A stretch of DNA of 64,000 bases from Balaenoptera acutorostrata (lineage: Eukaryota > Chordata > Mammalia > Artiodactyla > Balaenopteridae), in NCBI RefSeq assembly GCF_949987535.1, contig NC_080074.1, positions 23,085,268-23,149,267 on the forward strand, given 5' to 3'. How positions within the stretch are numbered: the first letter of the stretch is position 1; each line of letters begins with the position of its first letter. The notes under the pieces were generated by a model, which ran no database searches, was not told where the DNA came from, and saw only the letters and a list, made by a program, of their open reading frames with translations. Below are positions 46,832-57,946 of the stretch, one piece after another. A program made the translations under genes and the position numbers.

Positions 46832-47272
46832 TATTATGGGTTGAAATGTGTCCCCCAAAATTCCTGTGTTGAAGTCTTAACCTCCAGCCCCTCAGAATGT
46901 AACTTTATTTGAAGATAGGTTCTTTACAGATATAATTGAGTTACACTGTGGTAACTGGAGTGGGCCCTGTTCCAATATGACTGGCGTCCTTTTATAAAAA
47001 GGGGAAGTTTATAGATAGACATGCACAGAGGGAGAATATTCTGTGACAATTAAAGCAGAGATGGAGGTGATGGTGCTACAAATCAAGGAATGCACAAAAA
47101 GCTAATCAAGAAGCACGGAACAGATTTTCTCTCACAGCCCTCAGAAGGGGTGTGCCAACACATCTTCATCTTGGACTTCTAAACTCCAAAACTGTGAGAC
47201 CATAAATTTCTATTTTGTTTAAGCCACCCAGCTTGTGGTACTTCGTTATGGCAGCCCCAGCAAAGTAATACA
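46832..47272 (+). mobile_element. MaLR-type solo LTR (MLT1/MST-like)
   Basis: Blocks follow the MaLR LTR: GTTGAAATGTGTCCCCCAAA, GTGTTGAAGTCTTAACCTCC, ATATGACTGGCGTCCTTTTA, CATCTTGGACTTCTAAACTC, AAACTGTGAGACCATAAATT and GTTATGGCAGCCCCAGCAAA near the 3' end. Confidence 0.85.
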
Positions 47273-47989
47273 CCATTACTTTCCTGGAGTTGGGTGTTGA
47301 AATTAGTAGACTTTCTCCAATTCCTAAAGTTTCCCATTGTTGAAATGGAAAATCTAAAGTGTGGTCACTTTTTAGAGTGCACCCCTACTCTCCTATGGAA
47401 CTTGGTGTTGTGTTATATACACTAACAGCTGAGTTCGAAATATAGTCAACTACTTCACAAACCAGCTTCCTTCCAGTCAGCACACTTTGAAAAAGATCCG
47501 CTGAAAATATAAGTTGAAGTTACCCTGGGCAGTAAATAAGGACAACCTGAAAAAAGAGAAGAAAAATTTCTCCCAAATGACAAAGAGTTCTCTTTTTTAA
47601 GAAATCTAATTAGATAGTTTTGAAAGACAAGCAATTGGAAAGTGGGTGTTAGAGTCCAGGAGGTACAGCGTGTTTAAGTGTCCCATTGTAAATCAGTACA
47701 GATCCAGCTTAAGAACTGAGCGTTACTGACCCTTTGTAAGAGTTCAAGTGGCTGAATTATTCTTATTCAGTAACCATGATTTCTGTTTAGTAAGAGAAGG
47801 TTCTGCACAGAGCACACAAATGGTGACATCCCTGCCCTGGATCATATGCTTTCCCTGGCTGTGTACTTCAGTGGCTCTGTGTGTGCTCTATTCACTGCCT
47901 TGGTTATTGGAAGTCACTGATGGTTGACTCTACTGGAAAACTAGCATTAACACAGCTGAGATCTTTCTGGAACAGGATCACACAATTCC
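47273..47989. other. Unique DNA
   Basis: No repeat was recognised. The stretch 47540-47800 is balanced in composition and is a weak candidate for conserved non-coding sequence. Confidence 0.35.
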
Positions 47990-49065
47990 ATTTTTTAATT
48001 TCAAATTTTTCCTTCCTAAAGACTCAAATACACCAAAATAAATTCTAAGTGAACAAAAGAGTTAAATGTAAAACAAAAACATTTTTTGAAACTAGGAGAA
48101 AAAAAAAAACAGAGCCAAGTATTTTACTGGTCTAGAAAGGAGAAAAATATTTTCTCAGGAAAAAAAAAAGGAAAATATCAATAAATTTGACTACTTGAAA
48201 AAAAAAAAAAAAGGCAAACAAAAAAGTATGGGGCATCCCTGGTGGCGCAGTGGTTGAGAATCTGCCTGCCAATGCAGGGGACACGGGTTCGAGCCCTGGT
48301 CTGGGAAGATCCCACATGCCGCGGAGCAACTAAGCCCGTGAGCCACAACTACTGAGCCTGCGCGTCTGGAGCCTGTGCTCTGCAACAAGAGAGGCCACAA
48401 CAGTGAGGCCCGCGCACCGCGATGAAGAGTGGCCCCCGCTCGCCGCAACTAGAGAAGGCCCTCACACAGAAACGAAGACCCAACACAGCCAAAAATAAAT
48501 AAATAAATAAATAAAAATTAAAAAAAAAAAAAAGTATGAAGAAGTATTTGCAAAATATGTCAGTGGGCGTTGGTCTTGAAATATGAAGAGTTCTTAGAAA
48601 TCAGTAAGAAAAATATGAATGCCCCAATAGATGAAATGGACTAAAGATGAACAAGCTCAATTCACAAAAGAAGAAATAAAAATGCCCATAGCATGTAAAA
48701 AATGATGCAAATAATTGAGAGATAAAAATTAAAATGGTTAATTGATCAAGTCTCAGTGTTGGTATAATATAATGGGCTAAAATAGACGATTTCATATACA
48801 ACTGAAGGGAGTGAAAAATCAGTACACGTACTCTCTTTCTGCAAAAAATGATTCATATTTGTCTCACGAGCTTTCAAATGTGCATGCCCTTTGATCCAAG
48901 AACATGTTAAAGGAAGTAATCAAAAATTCTACAAATATTGAGGTAAAAGATATTCATCATAGGATTTCCTGTAATACAGAAAAAGTGAAAATGATCTAAC
49001 GTGAGGGGGATGGTTAAATAAATCGTGGTACATGTATCACGGTATACTCTGCTTTGATGCATTCT
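47990..49065 (+). mobile_element. Ancient L1 (L1ME-like) ORF2 3' part, split by a SINE
   Basis: On the left, a stretch with GGAGAAAAATATTTTCTC then AAATTTGACTACTTG. On the right, the ORF2 end (TGAAATATGAAGAGTTCTTA, GGTTAAATAAATCGTGGTAC). It is highly decayed and frameless. The SINE at 48231-48527 interrupts it in the same orientation. Confidence 0.7.
48231..48527 (+). mobile_element. CHR-type SINE inserted in ancient L1
   Basis: Full-length copy with A-box (48243-48253) and B-box (48287-48295) and an (AAAT)n then A-rich tail. An 11-bp target-site duplication flanks it (48220-48230 and 48528-48538). The head reads GGGGCATCCCTGG instead of the usual GGGCTTCCCTGG. Confidence 0.95.
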
Positions 49066-49554
49066 CTTCCTGCTACCAACTAGCTTCCTCATGCCCTACT
49101 CTGTGTTTTCTGTGCCTCACAGCTTCTGTTTACTCATAACGTCTGCTTACTTAGGACTTCTGCTTGCGCCCGGTCCCCCCCAACCCCGGGCTTCCTTCTA
49201 CTCTACTTCGGAGTCATTTTTTATTATCTCCTCCGTTTCTGTCCTTACAACCAAATAACTGATTCTATCTCTGCCTCCAAACATAAACTCCTACGGAAGA
49301 GAATCTCACTCATTTAGCCAATTTACCACCTTCTCTGTGAAGAGGTCAGGAGGGCAGCAGGGAGGAGCAGTGGTGGCATCACGTAGCCCAGAACACAGCT
49401 GCCCTGTCAGGAAAGAGTCCTTTATGTGGGGACTGTAAACACGCCCGGTACCATCTTGACCTGTGTAGCATAGTTCCACTGCCTGTGTATACTGACATTA
49501 CAATAACACTACGCTGAACTCGAATAGCTGCTCTGCTTGTTTTCTTTCTTCATT
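49066..49554. other. Unrecognised sequence
   Basis: Pyrimidine-rich, possibly a diverged LTR, but no family could be supported. Confidence 0.35.
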
Positions 49555-49660
49555 TTGCTAAGAAGGGCAGGGACCAGGATTTGTTTAATTTGGTAACCCC
49601 AACACCTATTATGGTGCCTGGCATTCAGTACACGTTTGTTGAATGATTGAGCTGTTAAAA
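49555..49660 (+). mobile_element. L2 LINE 3' end
   Basis: Sense L2: GAAGGGCAGGGACCAGGATT, CCTATTATGGTGCCTGGCAT, ACACGTTTGTTGAATGATTG. Confidence 0.75.
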
Positions 49661-50184
49661 GAATTAATGGAAATAATGTGATGCCTGGCGTGAGGTAGCT
49701 GTTCAACCAGTGCTCACTCCCACCCTCCTCCCCTCCTCTTTCTCCCAAGTCTCATTCCTCCTTTGTTCATGCAGGATTTGCTTCACTAAGTGGCCCCCAG
49801 ACAAGAGCTACTCACTAAGCTCAGAGCTAGAAGACGTTTATATTACCAAGAGATTCATTAGCTGGGATAAATAACTCCTCACCCTGAATGCTTAGTGTAG
49901 TTCAGCTGATACTAAATAAAAAACCAAACAAAAGTCTCCCAAACTCATGATCTTACTTTTTGTATTAATTTGACTGGGTTTTGTTTTTTCCCCTCTTCAT
50001 GCACATGGGGGCTGAGCAGACATAGAAAGAAAGGCTAAATCACTGGGCACCAGACAGTGATGTACTATCCACTTTCCTTTGAGACACTGAGTCAATGAAA
50101 CTTTGGGTTTGCAGTGGCACTGGCTCCCTGGAGCATAGACTGGGCAGGGAGGGCCCTGACACTTATGAGGGTGATGTAGGATGA
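49661..50184. other. No recognised feature
   Basis: Unique sequence. Nothing could be assigned. Confidence 0.5.
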
Positions 50185-50400
50185 ATACTGAGGACCTGGG
50201 ATCCAGACTGCCTGGGTCCAAAGCCCAGTCTTGCCACTTGTGAGCTGTGTGACATTGAGAAAGTTGCTTAACCTCTCTATACATCAGTTTCTCTATCTGT
50301 AAGACGGTTATAATAATAGTTGAATCTTAGGATTGTTGTAAGCGTTAAGTAAATTAGCATTTGCCAATATGTGGTATATAATGACATACAAATATTTGCT
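50185..50400 (-). mobile_element. MIR SINE
   Basis: Antisense MIR, well kept: ATCCAGACTGCCTGGGTCCA, TTGCCACTTGTGAGCTGTGT, GAAAGTTGCTTAACCTCTCT, CAGTTTCTCTATCTGTAAGA. Confidence 0.85.
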
Positions 50401-50610
50401 GTTATTATTGAGGACCTGATATGTACCAAACATTTTCACACACGTGATCTCTTAACCTTTGTAATAGCACTGAGAAATGGATTGTGGTATCTCACTCTGT
50501 GATTAATAAACTAAACCAAGGGTCAAAGAGGTTCAGAGTATTTCTGCTATTCTAGCCAAGTGAGTTTCACCAAGGACCAGGTTCAACTACCACGTACTGA
50601 TAAGGCTTTG
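50401..50610 (+). mobile_element. MIR SINE, head to head with the previous one
   Basis: Sense MIR: TATTGAGGACCTGATATGTA, GTGATCTCTTAACCTTTGTA and ACTAAACCAAGGGTCAAAGA. The 5' ends of the two MIRs meet at about 50400. Confidence 0.65.
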
Positions 50611-51419
50611 CTGGCCAGTTGATGGCCTACGCTGTCTCTGTTTTGTTAAATATTCTGAATATCATCCCTGATGGCCCTCATCAGTTTTTCATGCCCCATG
50701 TCTCACTGTAATTCCATTCTGAAAAGAAAACACTGTTCCTGACCTGATTGGTAAGTGTCCAAACATGTTTGACCTCTTTCAGAATGTTTCTATGTGACTA
50801 AGGTTCATTTACACTGTAGCAATTTGAAATCATTTCTTCCTCCATGGAATATGTTGGATAGATTGCCACCTCCCACCACCTCCTTTTGTTGCCTTTCCGT
50901 ACATGTGGCTGTCAGAGTGGAGAGCAGCTCTTCACAGATGTAGTGAAGAGGACACAGCGGTTAAGCTGATTTCATCGTGATGTTCTTTTGGCTCAGCGCA
51001 CTGAGGTATTTGGATATTCTGCTGTGACATCATCGTGACTTATCTTAGCTGATTGTCTACCCGAAACCTTGCATTGCTCCCTGTGGCTCAATGGCTCAGC
51101 AGTGAATCATTCTTTTTTCCTATGTGTTATGACTGTAATTTTTGTTGCTTCCTGAATAATGAAAGAGTCATGCACAGGGCTTTCTTCTGAGAGGAGAGCA
51201 GAACAATTAGCAAACACACAATAATTGTCCAGCCACAATGCATCCAGGATATGTGATGACAGGAGGGGTGTTAAGTAGGAAAGCAGAAAAGATGAGACCC
51301 AAGACCTGGTGAGAGAGCTCCAGAGATCTCTTTCATCCTCAGCACAGGATTTTTCAGTGTGTGCTAGACAGACTAAAGTTGCGTCTAGTTGTGGTGACGG
51401 AGAGCTGGATGGGGAGATA
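50611..51419. other. No recognised feature
   Basis: Unique sequence. Nothing could be assigned. Confidence 0.5.
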
Positions 51420-51510
51420 GGAAAGCTGGATCTTGATTCTGCAAGTTCACCACTGTGTTGCTGGCTAGTTACTTCACCTCACTGTGCTTCAGTTTTTTTC
51501 ACTGAAAAAA
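51420..51510 (-). mobile_element. MIR SINE fragment
   Basis: Antisense MIR core: TTGCTGGCTAGTTACTTCAC and CTCACTGTGCTTCAGTTTTT. Confidence 0.6.
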
Positions 51511-53285
51511 TTAATCCATTCATTTATTCATCCAGACATTTTCCTTGAGTATATTTTTGAGTACTGTCTTAGTTTGCTAGGGCTACCATAACAAAGTACC
51601 ACCAACTGGGTGGCTTAAAGAAACAGAATTCTACTGTCTCACAGTTCTGGAAACAAGAAGTCCAAAATCAAGTTGTCAGCAAGGTGGGTTCCTTCTGAGG
51701 TCTGTGAGGGAAGTGTCTCCTCCAGAGCTCTCTCCTTGGCTTGGAAAAGATGGCCATCTCCTCCCCGTGTCTCTTCACATCATCTTCCTTCTATGCTTGT
51801 CTCTTTCTCTTCACATGGCATTCTTTTCATAAGGACACCAGTCATACTGGATTAGGAGTCTACCCTGCTCCAACTCGTCTTAACTAATTACATCTGAGTG
51901 ACCCTAATTCCAAATAAGGTCACATTCTGAGGTACAGAGGGTTAGGATTTCAACATATGAATGGGAGGGGGGAACAAAATTCAACCCATAACAAGTCCCT
52001 TCTATGTTCTAAGCACTATTTTGATGCTGAGGATATAGCAGTGAACAAGGAAGACAAAATTCCTGACCTCACTGAGCTTACATTCTAGTAGGAAAAGATA
52101 GCCAAACAAAATAAATAAATAAAACATATAGTATGTTAATGGGTAATAAAGTGCTTTAGCGAAAAGTCAAACAGAAAGGGATGGAGTAGGAGGGGCACAG
52201 AATCCTGGTGTAGGGGAGTCATTTTTAAACAGGGGGTACCTAGGAAAGCCTCAGTGAGAAGGTTCATTTGCATAGGCATGGAGAGACCTGGGGGATGGGG
52301 GAACGTTGGGGCTGGGTATGTTCTGGGCAAAGGGACCAGCAAATGCTAAGACCTTGAGTCAGAGGCAGGCCTGGAGTGTTCAGTGAATAGCAGAGAGACC
52401 AGTGTGGTTGAAGCAGGTCAATAAGGGGGACAGTAGTAGGAAAAGAGGTCAAATAAAAGCAGGGGTGGAATAGCAAGGCCTCCGTAGGCCACAGTGAAGA
52501 TGTTCTTTGGCTTTTATTCTGAAAGAACTGGGTGCTGGAGGATTTGAGTAAAGAAGTGATTGCTGAGAATTTGTATATGGCAAAAAATAGAGAGCAATGA
52601 GGGACGACCCCATGGATTTTGGCCTGAGCAACTGGCAGGGTGGATGTACCCTTAACAGACATGAGGAAGACTGTAAGAAGAGCAGACTGGGGGTGGAAAT
52701 CAGGAGTTTATGTTTTGACGTAGTAAGTTTGGCGGACCTGCTAGACAGCCAAGTGGGCTGGAGATGTATGTTAAGGAAGTGTAAGTATGTTGACCGTCTG
52801 TAAGTCCATGAGCCTGTACAAGATCCCCAAGGGAGCGAGTATAGATTGAGAAAAGAAGCAGACCAAGGTCTGCACCTTGGGCCGTCTGATATTGAGAGGT
52901 CGAGAGTATGAAGAGGAATTAAGAGGACAGAAATTAAGAGGACAGAAAGTGAGGCCAGAGAAGTAGGAGGAAAACAAGGAGAATGTGGTCCTGAAAATCA
53001 AGGAGGAGGGTCTCAGGTCAGAGCTGGAAACTGAGTTTAGCAAGATGGAGGTCATTGGTCATCTTGACACATCAGTAGAGGGTGGAATGACAGCTGACTA
53101 GAATGAGTTAATGAGAGAATTGGGGACCACGGTACAGACTTGAGGAGGTTTGCTGTAAAGGGAATCAAACTATGGGTAGGACTAAAACCAGATATCTCAT
53201 ACGCATTTGAAAGGTCAGGCGGATGATATAAATGAGTGAAGTGGTATATTATGATAGGATATGGTGCAAAAAGTGGAGAAATAAA
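51511..53285 (-). mobile_element. Long L2 LINE copy, split by a MaLR LTR
   Basis: The L2 3' end starts at 51511-51564 (ATTCATTTATTCATCCAGAC). After the LTR it resumes at 51994 (GATGCTGAGGATATAGCAGT) and runs 1.3 kb through AATAGCAAGGCCTCCGTAGG, GGCCTGAGCAACTGGCAGG and AGGAGTTTATGTTTTGACG to about 53285. A 16-bp unit is doubled at 52917-52948. Frames of 60-132 codons (minus) are chance. Confidence 0.75.
51565..51993 (-). mobile_element. MaLR-type solo LTR inside L2
   Basis: Antisense MaLR: TAGTTTGCTAGGGCTACCAT, GTGGCTTAAAGAAACAGAAT, CTCACAGTTCTGGAAACAAG, and CTAATTACATCTGAGTGACC. It starts TGTC and ends AACA on the plus strand. Five-base flanks AGTAC (51560-51564) and AGTCC (51994-51998) fit a 5-bp target duplication with one change. 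Confidence 0.88.
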
Positions 53286-53639
53286 GAGTAAATGTCCTGC
53301 CTAAAGGTGTTCTAATAAAGATACAAACAAATAATAATGTGTCAAATAAAACATATCTCAAGCCCACCACTTTGCAAAGCCTAGACTAAATGATCTCCAA
53401 GGGTCCTTCCAGTCTTTAGTTCTACAAATCTAAGCCATGAGGAAAAAGTAAGTCTAGGTCATGTAATGTTGAGCCCCCGAGCTATAAATAGTCCCTCTTC
53501 TTTCTGAACTGGAGCTAAGCATTTGTCATGATTCTCCTGGGATTTGTGATAGAGTCCCTTTTGTTCTTAACCAGCTTGTAAAAGCTGGAAACCAGAATTG
53601 CAAAATGGGGGCTTCTCAGCACTAACGTCTGTCCAACTG
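53286..53639. other. No recognised feature
   Basis: A short GATCTCCAAGGGTCCTTCCA stretch near 53392 resembles a common old-repeat end. Nothing firm could be assigned. Confidence 0.4.
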
Positions 53640-54500
53640 AACAGACAAGTATTGATTAAGCAACAGCTCTATATGCCAGGCACTGTGTTATTTGCCATAA
53701 CATTTTGGACCATCCCTGTATTCAAAGAGTTTATGGATTAATGGGGGAGACAGACAAGTAAACAGGCACATGGCACTCTAGCACAGAGAGAAGCACGGTG
53801 TGGACAACGCGGGGTGCACCTTACCCGGCTGGGGGAGCCAGATCAGGAAGGCTTAGGGAAAAAAAGGAAAATGGTTGTCTGGGTTGGGTGTTGAAGGATT
53901 AATTGGAGTTAGAGAGCACAGACAGAGGAGAGGGTTACAAACACGACCACGGTGCGGGCAGTCTGATGGTGTGTGCTCTTGGTGCCAGTGCACACCCTAG
54001 GGACCACTGTTCTCAGAGTAGTGGTGAAGAACACGTGCTCTGAAGCCTGACTGCCTTGGTTCATAATCTCGGCTCTGCCACCTACCTTGAATAAATGTCT
54101 TAACCTCTCTGCCTTTAAGTTTCTCTATCTCTAAAATGGAGATTCTACTGGTACCTACTTAGTAGGGCTCTGGTGAGAAAAATGTTTAACAAAGCATCTA
54201 GAAGTGTACCTGGTACCAAGGAAGTGCTATGTGTTTGCTGTTATTTTTAGGGAAAGCTTTTAAGAGGAACAGTTTTCCAGGCAGAAAACTGGTGGAAGGA
54301 TGTTAAAGGCAGTGAGAATCCCAAAGGCAAAAGCACCAAGTCAAGGCATCCCTGGGAATGCATCAAAGCGTTCAAGTGAGGAGAGACTAGAGCTGAGGCT
54401 AGAGAAGTAGAAAAGGTCAGGATCATATGCTCCTTTCTCCCTTTGCTTGTAAGAAATGACGTGGGCAGGAAGAACTTGAGGGTTAGCTCTAACCAAACCA
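53640..54500 (-). mobile_element. L2 LINE copy, interrupted by a MIR
   Basis: Antisense L2 terminus (TATGCCAGGCACTGTGTTAT, GGGGGAGACAGACAAGTAAA), then distal blocks both before and after the MIR at 54020-54245 (CATCCCTGGGAATGCATCAA region; TGACGTGGGCAGGAAGAAC). Confidence 0.6.
54020..54245 (-). mobile_element. MIR SINE
   Basis: Antisense MIR: AACACGTGCTCTGAAGCCTG, CTCGGCTCTGCCACCTACCT, and TGTCTTAACCTCTCTGCC. Confidence 0.8.
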
Positions 54501-55884
54501 CAGGAAGACAGTTTGTGGCAGTGAGTAGGAGGTAGGGGAGTTGATTTTCTAGGGCAATAAGCAGGTCAGCCATAGAACACACTTGTGACCTCATCTCCTC
54601 TGCACACTTAAGACTGTAGGAAGCATTATGGAGAATTCTCGTTTGGCATGAATCCAGTGGCTCACTGACCTGGGATAAGCTGCTCTCTGCTGTTTAAAGG
54701 ACCACAATCCCCAAATTGACTGTAGTCCCAGGTAGTGCATTAATTTCCCACAGCAAAAGTAATCCAGCTCATGCCCCTGCTCCTCCTAAGCAACCACTCA
54801 CTCTGTTTTTGCTCAATAAATATTTGGGGAAAGATTTGTGCTCATAATCTCAAGGTGTAGATCAGTTTCTTGGGGTAGTACGGTTTACATTATAACCAGT
54901 ACCAAGCACATCCAAACCTTCTCAGGCTGTGTAATGCTTTCTTTAGGTCCCTGAAAACCCTGGAATCATCTCAGTTTCATCATCTTGACCCTTTGATTCT
55001 ACAAATACAATGACAGCTGTTCCTCACAGAGGCATAAATCCATTTTTTAACCCCAGAATCAAGCAGTAAACAGTTTTATAGTTAGCAGTCCAAGGGAACT
55101 TTGGCTAGGACCTTGTCATCAATGTAAAGTTCATCAGTAATATAGCACAGTTAAAAGAAAATCTACTGCAGGATTTTTATCTCCAGATGGTGGTGATGGG
55201 GGTGTCATTGAAATCCCGTAGCCCTTCCTCAGTTCTCCATATGTTGACAGAGAGCTGGTGCAGACATCTCCATAAATGTTACTGCTGTGTTTCAAGCTTC
55301 TGCCAACATTTTGCCTTACCATTTTCTATGATTTTCAGATTTGGCTACTTCAAGGACTAGAATGCTTCTTTGTTATTTCATATCTTCAGATCATATATTG
55401 GCACTGCTCTATTGGAGATTATTGGATCCATGATAAACAAAACCATACTAAAGTCAGAAATATTGAACAAATTGGCTTCTCTTGTGTCAGTGAAGACATT
55501 TGGAAAACTTTTGGCTTCATTGATGGTTGATTCTATTTTACTGTTTGATCACCACAGTAAAACTAATTTTAAATGCACTATTTACAAGTTTCTCCAAATT
55601 TATTAAAATCCCCTGCTGATTTATACATTACTTTATAAATCTGGTAATTTGCAGTGACACTATTTCTGATGTATCCCATCTCTTCTTATCCTAATTAGAT
55701 TGTTTTCCATTTTTCTGAGCTTTCAACATATTCTGTTTATTTCCCATTGAAATTAATTCTTTTTCTTCTGCTTTTTGGGGAACTTGATGATTAAATGTAT
55801 TTCAGGTGCCTACAAGTTATATCTCTTGCTCCTTGGTTATTCTGTCCCGTTTCCTCCTTTTGTTTATTATTTGTGTCTAAAATA
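54501..55884. other. Unique DNA
   Basis: No repeat was recognised. Two overlapping frames at 55276-55530 and 55370-55606 lie here, without known domains. Confidence 0.4.
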
Positions 55885-55960
55885 TCATTATTAACAATAG
55901 CAAACATTTATTGAATGTCCATTCTGTGATGATGGTGTTATGCTAAGTAAAATGGAGATA
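55885..55960 (+). mobile_element. MIR SINE fragment
   Basis: CAATAGCAAACATTTATTGA and a GTGATGATGGTGTTATGCT block match the MIR 5' end. Confidence 0.55.
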
Positions 55961-55989
55961 TATAGAATGGGAAAAGTCACTATATATAC

Positions 55990-56012
55990 ACTGTGTGTGT
56001 GCGCGTGTGTGA
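55990..56012. repeat. Short TG/CG alternating run
   Basis: Alternating purine-pyrimidine, able in principle to take up Z-DNA. Only about 20 bases. Confidence 0.6.
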
Positions 56013-56779
56013 AAGTTCACTTCCTTTCTATAATAGTCTCTCTTGTCTTATTTAAAGCAAGCCCATATTTCCTTTCAGACCCCTTCCTTTTGAATTCTAA
56101 GTTCTTTTTCCTTTGTTGTTTTGCTGATGGAACCTTGTTCAAAAAGGACAGATAGGTAGATACAGAGTCTGTCAGGAAAAGAGTTAAAAAAAAAACCTAC
56201 TTTCCCAGCTAACTGTGGCCCACAGGCTGCTAATTAGCTTGATGGATCAGCACCTGGTCTGGTTTTCAACGCTCAGAAGCCCATTGGCTGCTGGCAGCTG
56301 ATTCCTGACTCCCTGAGGTTTGGAGATGTATCAACCTGAGCAAAGAGAGCTGGCACTTGATTAAAGGGTAGCTGTAGCCAATTATTCATGTGCTCCTTTG
56401 GACTTGACTTAGCTGAAGGAAGAGCCATGCTTTCAGACACATTTGAGGCAGCCTTTTCTTGCACAAAAGGTTGCATCTACCTGGCACAGTTTTCCTTTTT
56501 GGTGTCATTATAGTACAATGACTAGTACCAGTAACAATCCTACAATTATCTAAGAGATAACTAAGTTATGCTATGTTTTTTCATATATTCTTGTTCTGCC
56601 TCCCCTTTTCTTCTTTTTATTCCCTAGGAAGTTTTTTAAAGTCAATTTTTCTTATTCTTCTGATTTCAGTGGGGGTTTTTTAATATACATATGTGTTTAT
56701 TTTACATATTGCTTTATATGATACTGAAACTCTATCTCTTCTGCTGAAGTTTCATTGACCAGGGAGGCATCAAGTATTG
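56013..56779. other. No recognised feature
   Basis: Unique sequence. Nothing could be assigned. Confidence 0.5.
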
Positions 56780-56945
56780 GGCATGGATTTGTATCTCTGC
56801 TTCACCACTTAGCAGCTGTGTGATCTCAGGCAAGGTTCTTAGCCTCTCTGAGCCTCAGATACCTCATCTGTAAACTGGAGAGCCTAATTTTCTACATCAA
56901 TAGGTCATTGAAATGATTAAACCAAATCATATTAGCTTCCTTCCC
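56780..56945 (-). mobile_element. MIR SINE
   Basis: Antisense MIR: TCTCTGCTTCACCACTTAGC, TGTGATCTCAGGCAAGGTTC, CCTCAGATACCTCATCTGTA. Confidence 0.8.
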
Positions 56946-56969
56946 TTGATGGTTACTACTCACATTGAT

Positions 56970-57100
56970 CAGCCCTCAACATTTGAGTGTTCACTGTGTG
57001 CAGAGCCTGGTAGTGGGGCTTATGGAAAGATTTAAACAAAACAGAATATCCATAGCTGCTGTTATACCCCACAAAAACACATGAACAAAAAGTGAGACAA
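56970..57100 (-). mobile_element. L2 LINE fragment (weak)
   Basis: Antisense L2-like: TGAGTGTTCACTGTGTGCAG, then AGCCTGGTAGTGGGGCTTAT. Confidence 0.45.
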
Positions 57101-57649
57101 CTCAGAGGAAACAAAGAATAATGTTATAACCCAGCATCAGCTCTACACTCATCTTCTTGCACATGCATCTGCATGTCTACTTTCTGTCCATTCTCCTTTG
57201 TGCCAACAAGGATGCGAATCTCAATACCTCTTTGAGGCCCCCATTAATCTAATCACACTCAAAAGCATTAGTCAGTTAGTCTTTACCGAAGATTTCATGA
57301 AGATGGGAAAGTGGAGAGGTTTACAGCATACACCCAACACAAACAAATTTGTTTAAAGTCCCATTCAACACTTCTGTTCTCTAAGGGCCATATTGTCAGT
57401 AGCGTCCTCTTCCTGCACAAAGACTTTGCCCTCAGTGAGTCCTCTTTCTTTATCACCATCCTCCAAGGACCATGCAGACCCCTCTCCTTGTCATAAGCCC
57501 AGAAGTTAAGCAGCCCTCCTGAGTTACTTGAGTATGCCCACAGGGGTCTCACCCTTCTCCCCAGACAGCTCATCAAAGTATTTCTTCCAAACAAATACAC
57601 TGATAAAGTAACACAGGTGAAGGAAGTTTTCTCCATCTCTCTATACACA
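57101..57649. other. No recognised feature
   Basis: Unique sequence. The 117-codon minus frame at 57295-57648 has no known domain. Confidence 0.45.
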
Positions 57650-57760
57650 CACCATCTTATTTAATTCTCACAGTATCCTTGTAAGGTGGTATTTTTGTAC
57701 CTGTTTTATAGATGAGGAAACCAAAACTCAGAGAAGTTAGGGAACTACCCCAGTGTATAA
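57650..57760 (+). mobile_element. MIR SINE fragment
   Basis: Sense MIR: TTAATTCTCACAGTATCCTT, TAGATGAGGAAACCAAAACT and AGAGAAGTTAGGGAACTACC. Confidence 0.75.
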
Positions 57761-57946
57761 GCCCTACCTTGTACATTTGTTGTGAAGATGAAATAGGATG
57801 ACATATAATTCAGTGCTTGCCCCAGTGCAAGTCACAGAGATGGTAATGGTGCATCCACAAGCAGCAGCAGTAACAGCAGAAGTCGTAATAGTAGCAACAT
57901 CCTTGTCCTGTCTAGCGTCCATCGCTAGCATAATGAATGTCAGTGA

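Noticed and set aside
52136..52662. Minus-strand frames as a small protein
   Set aside because: They fall inside a long L2 copy and have no domain.
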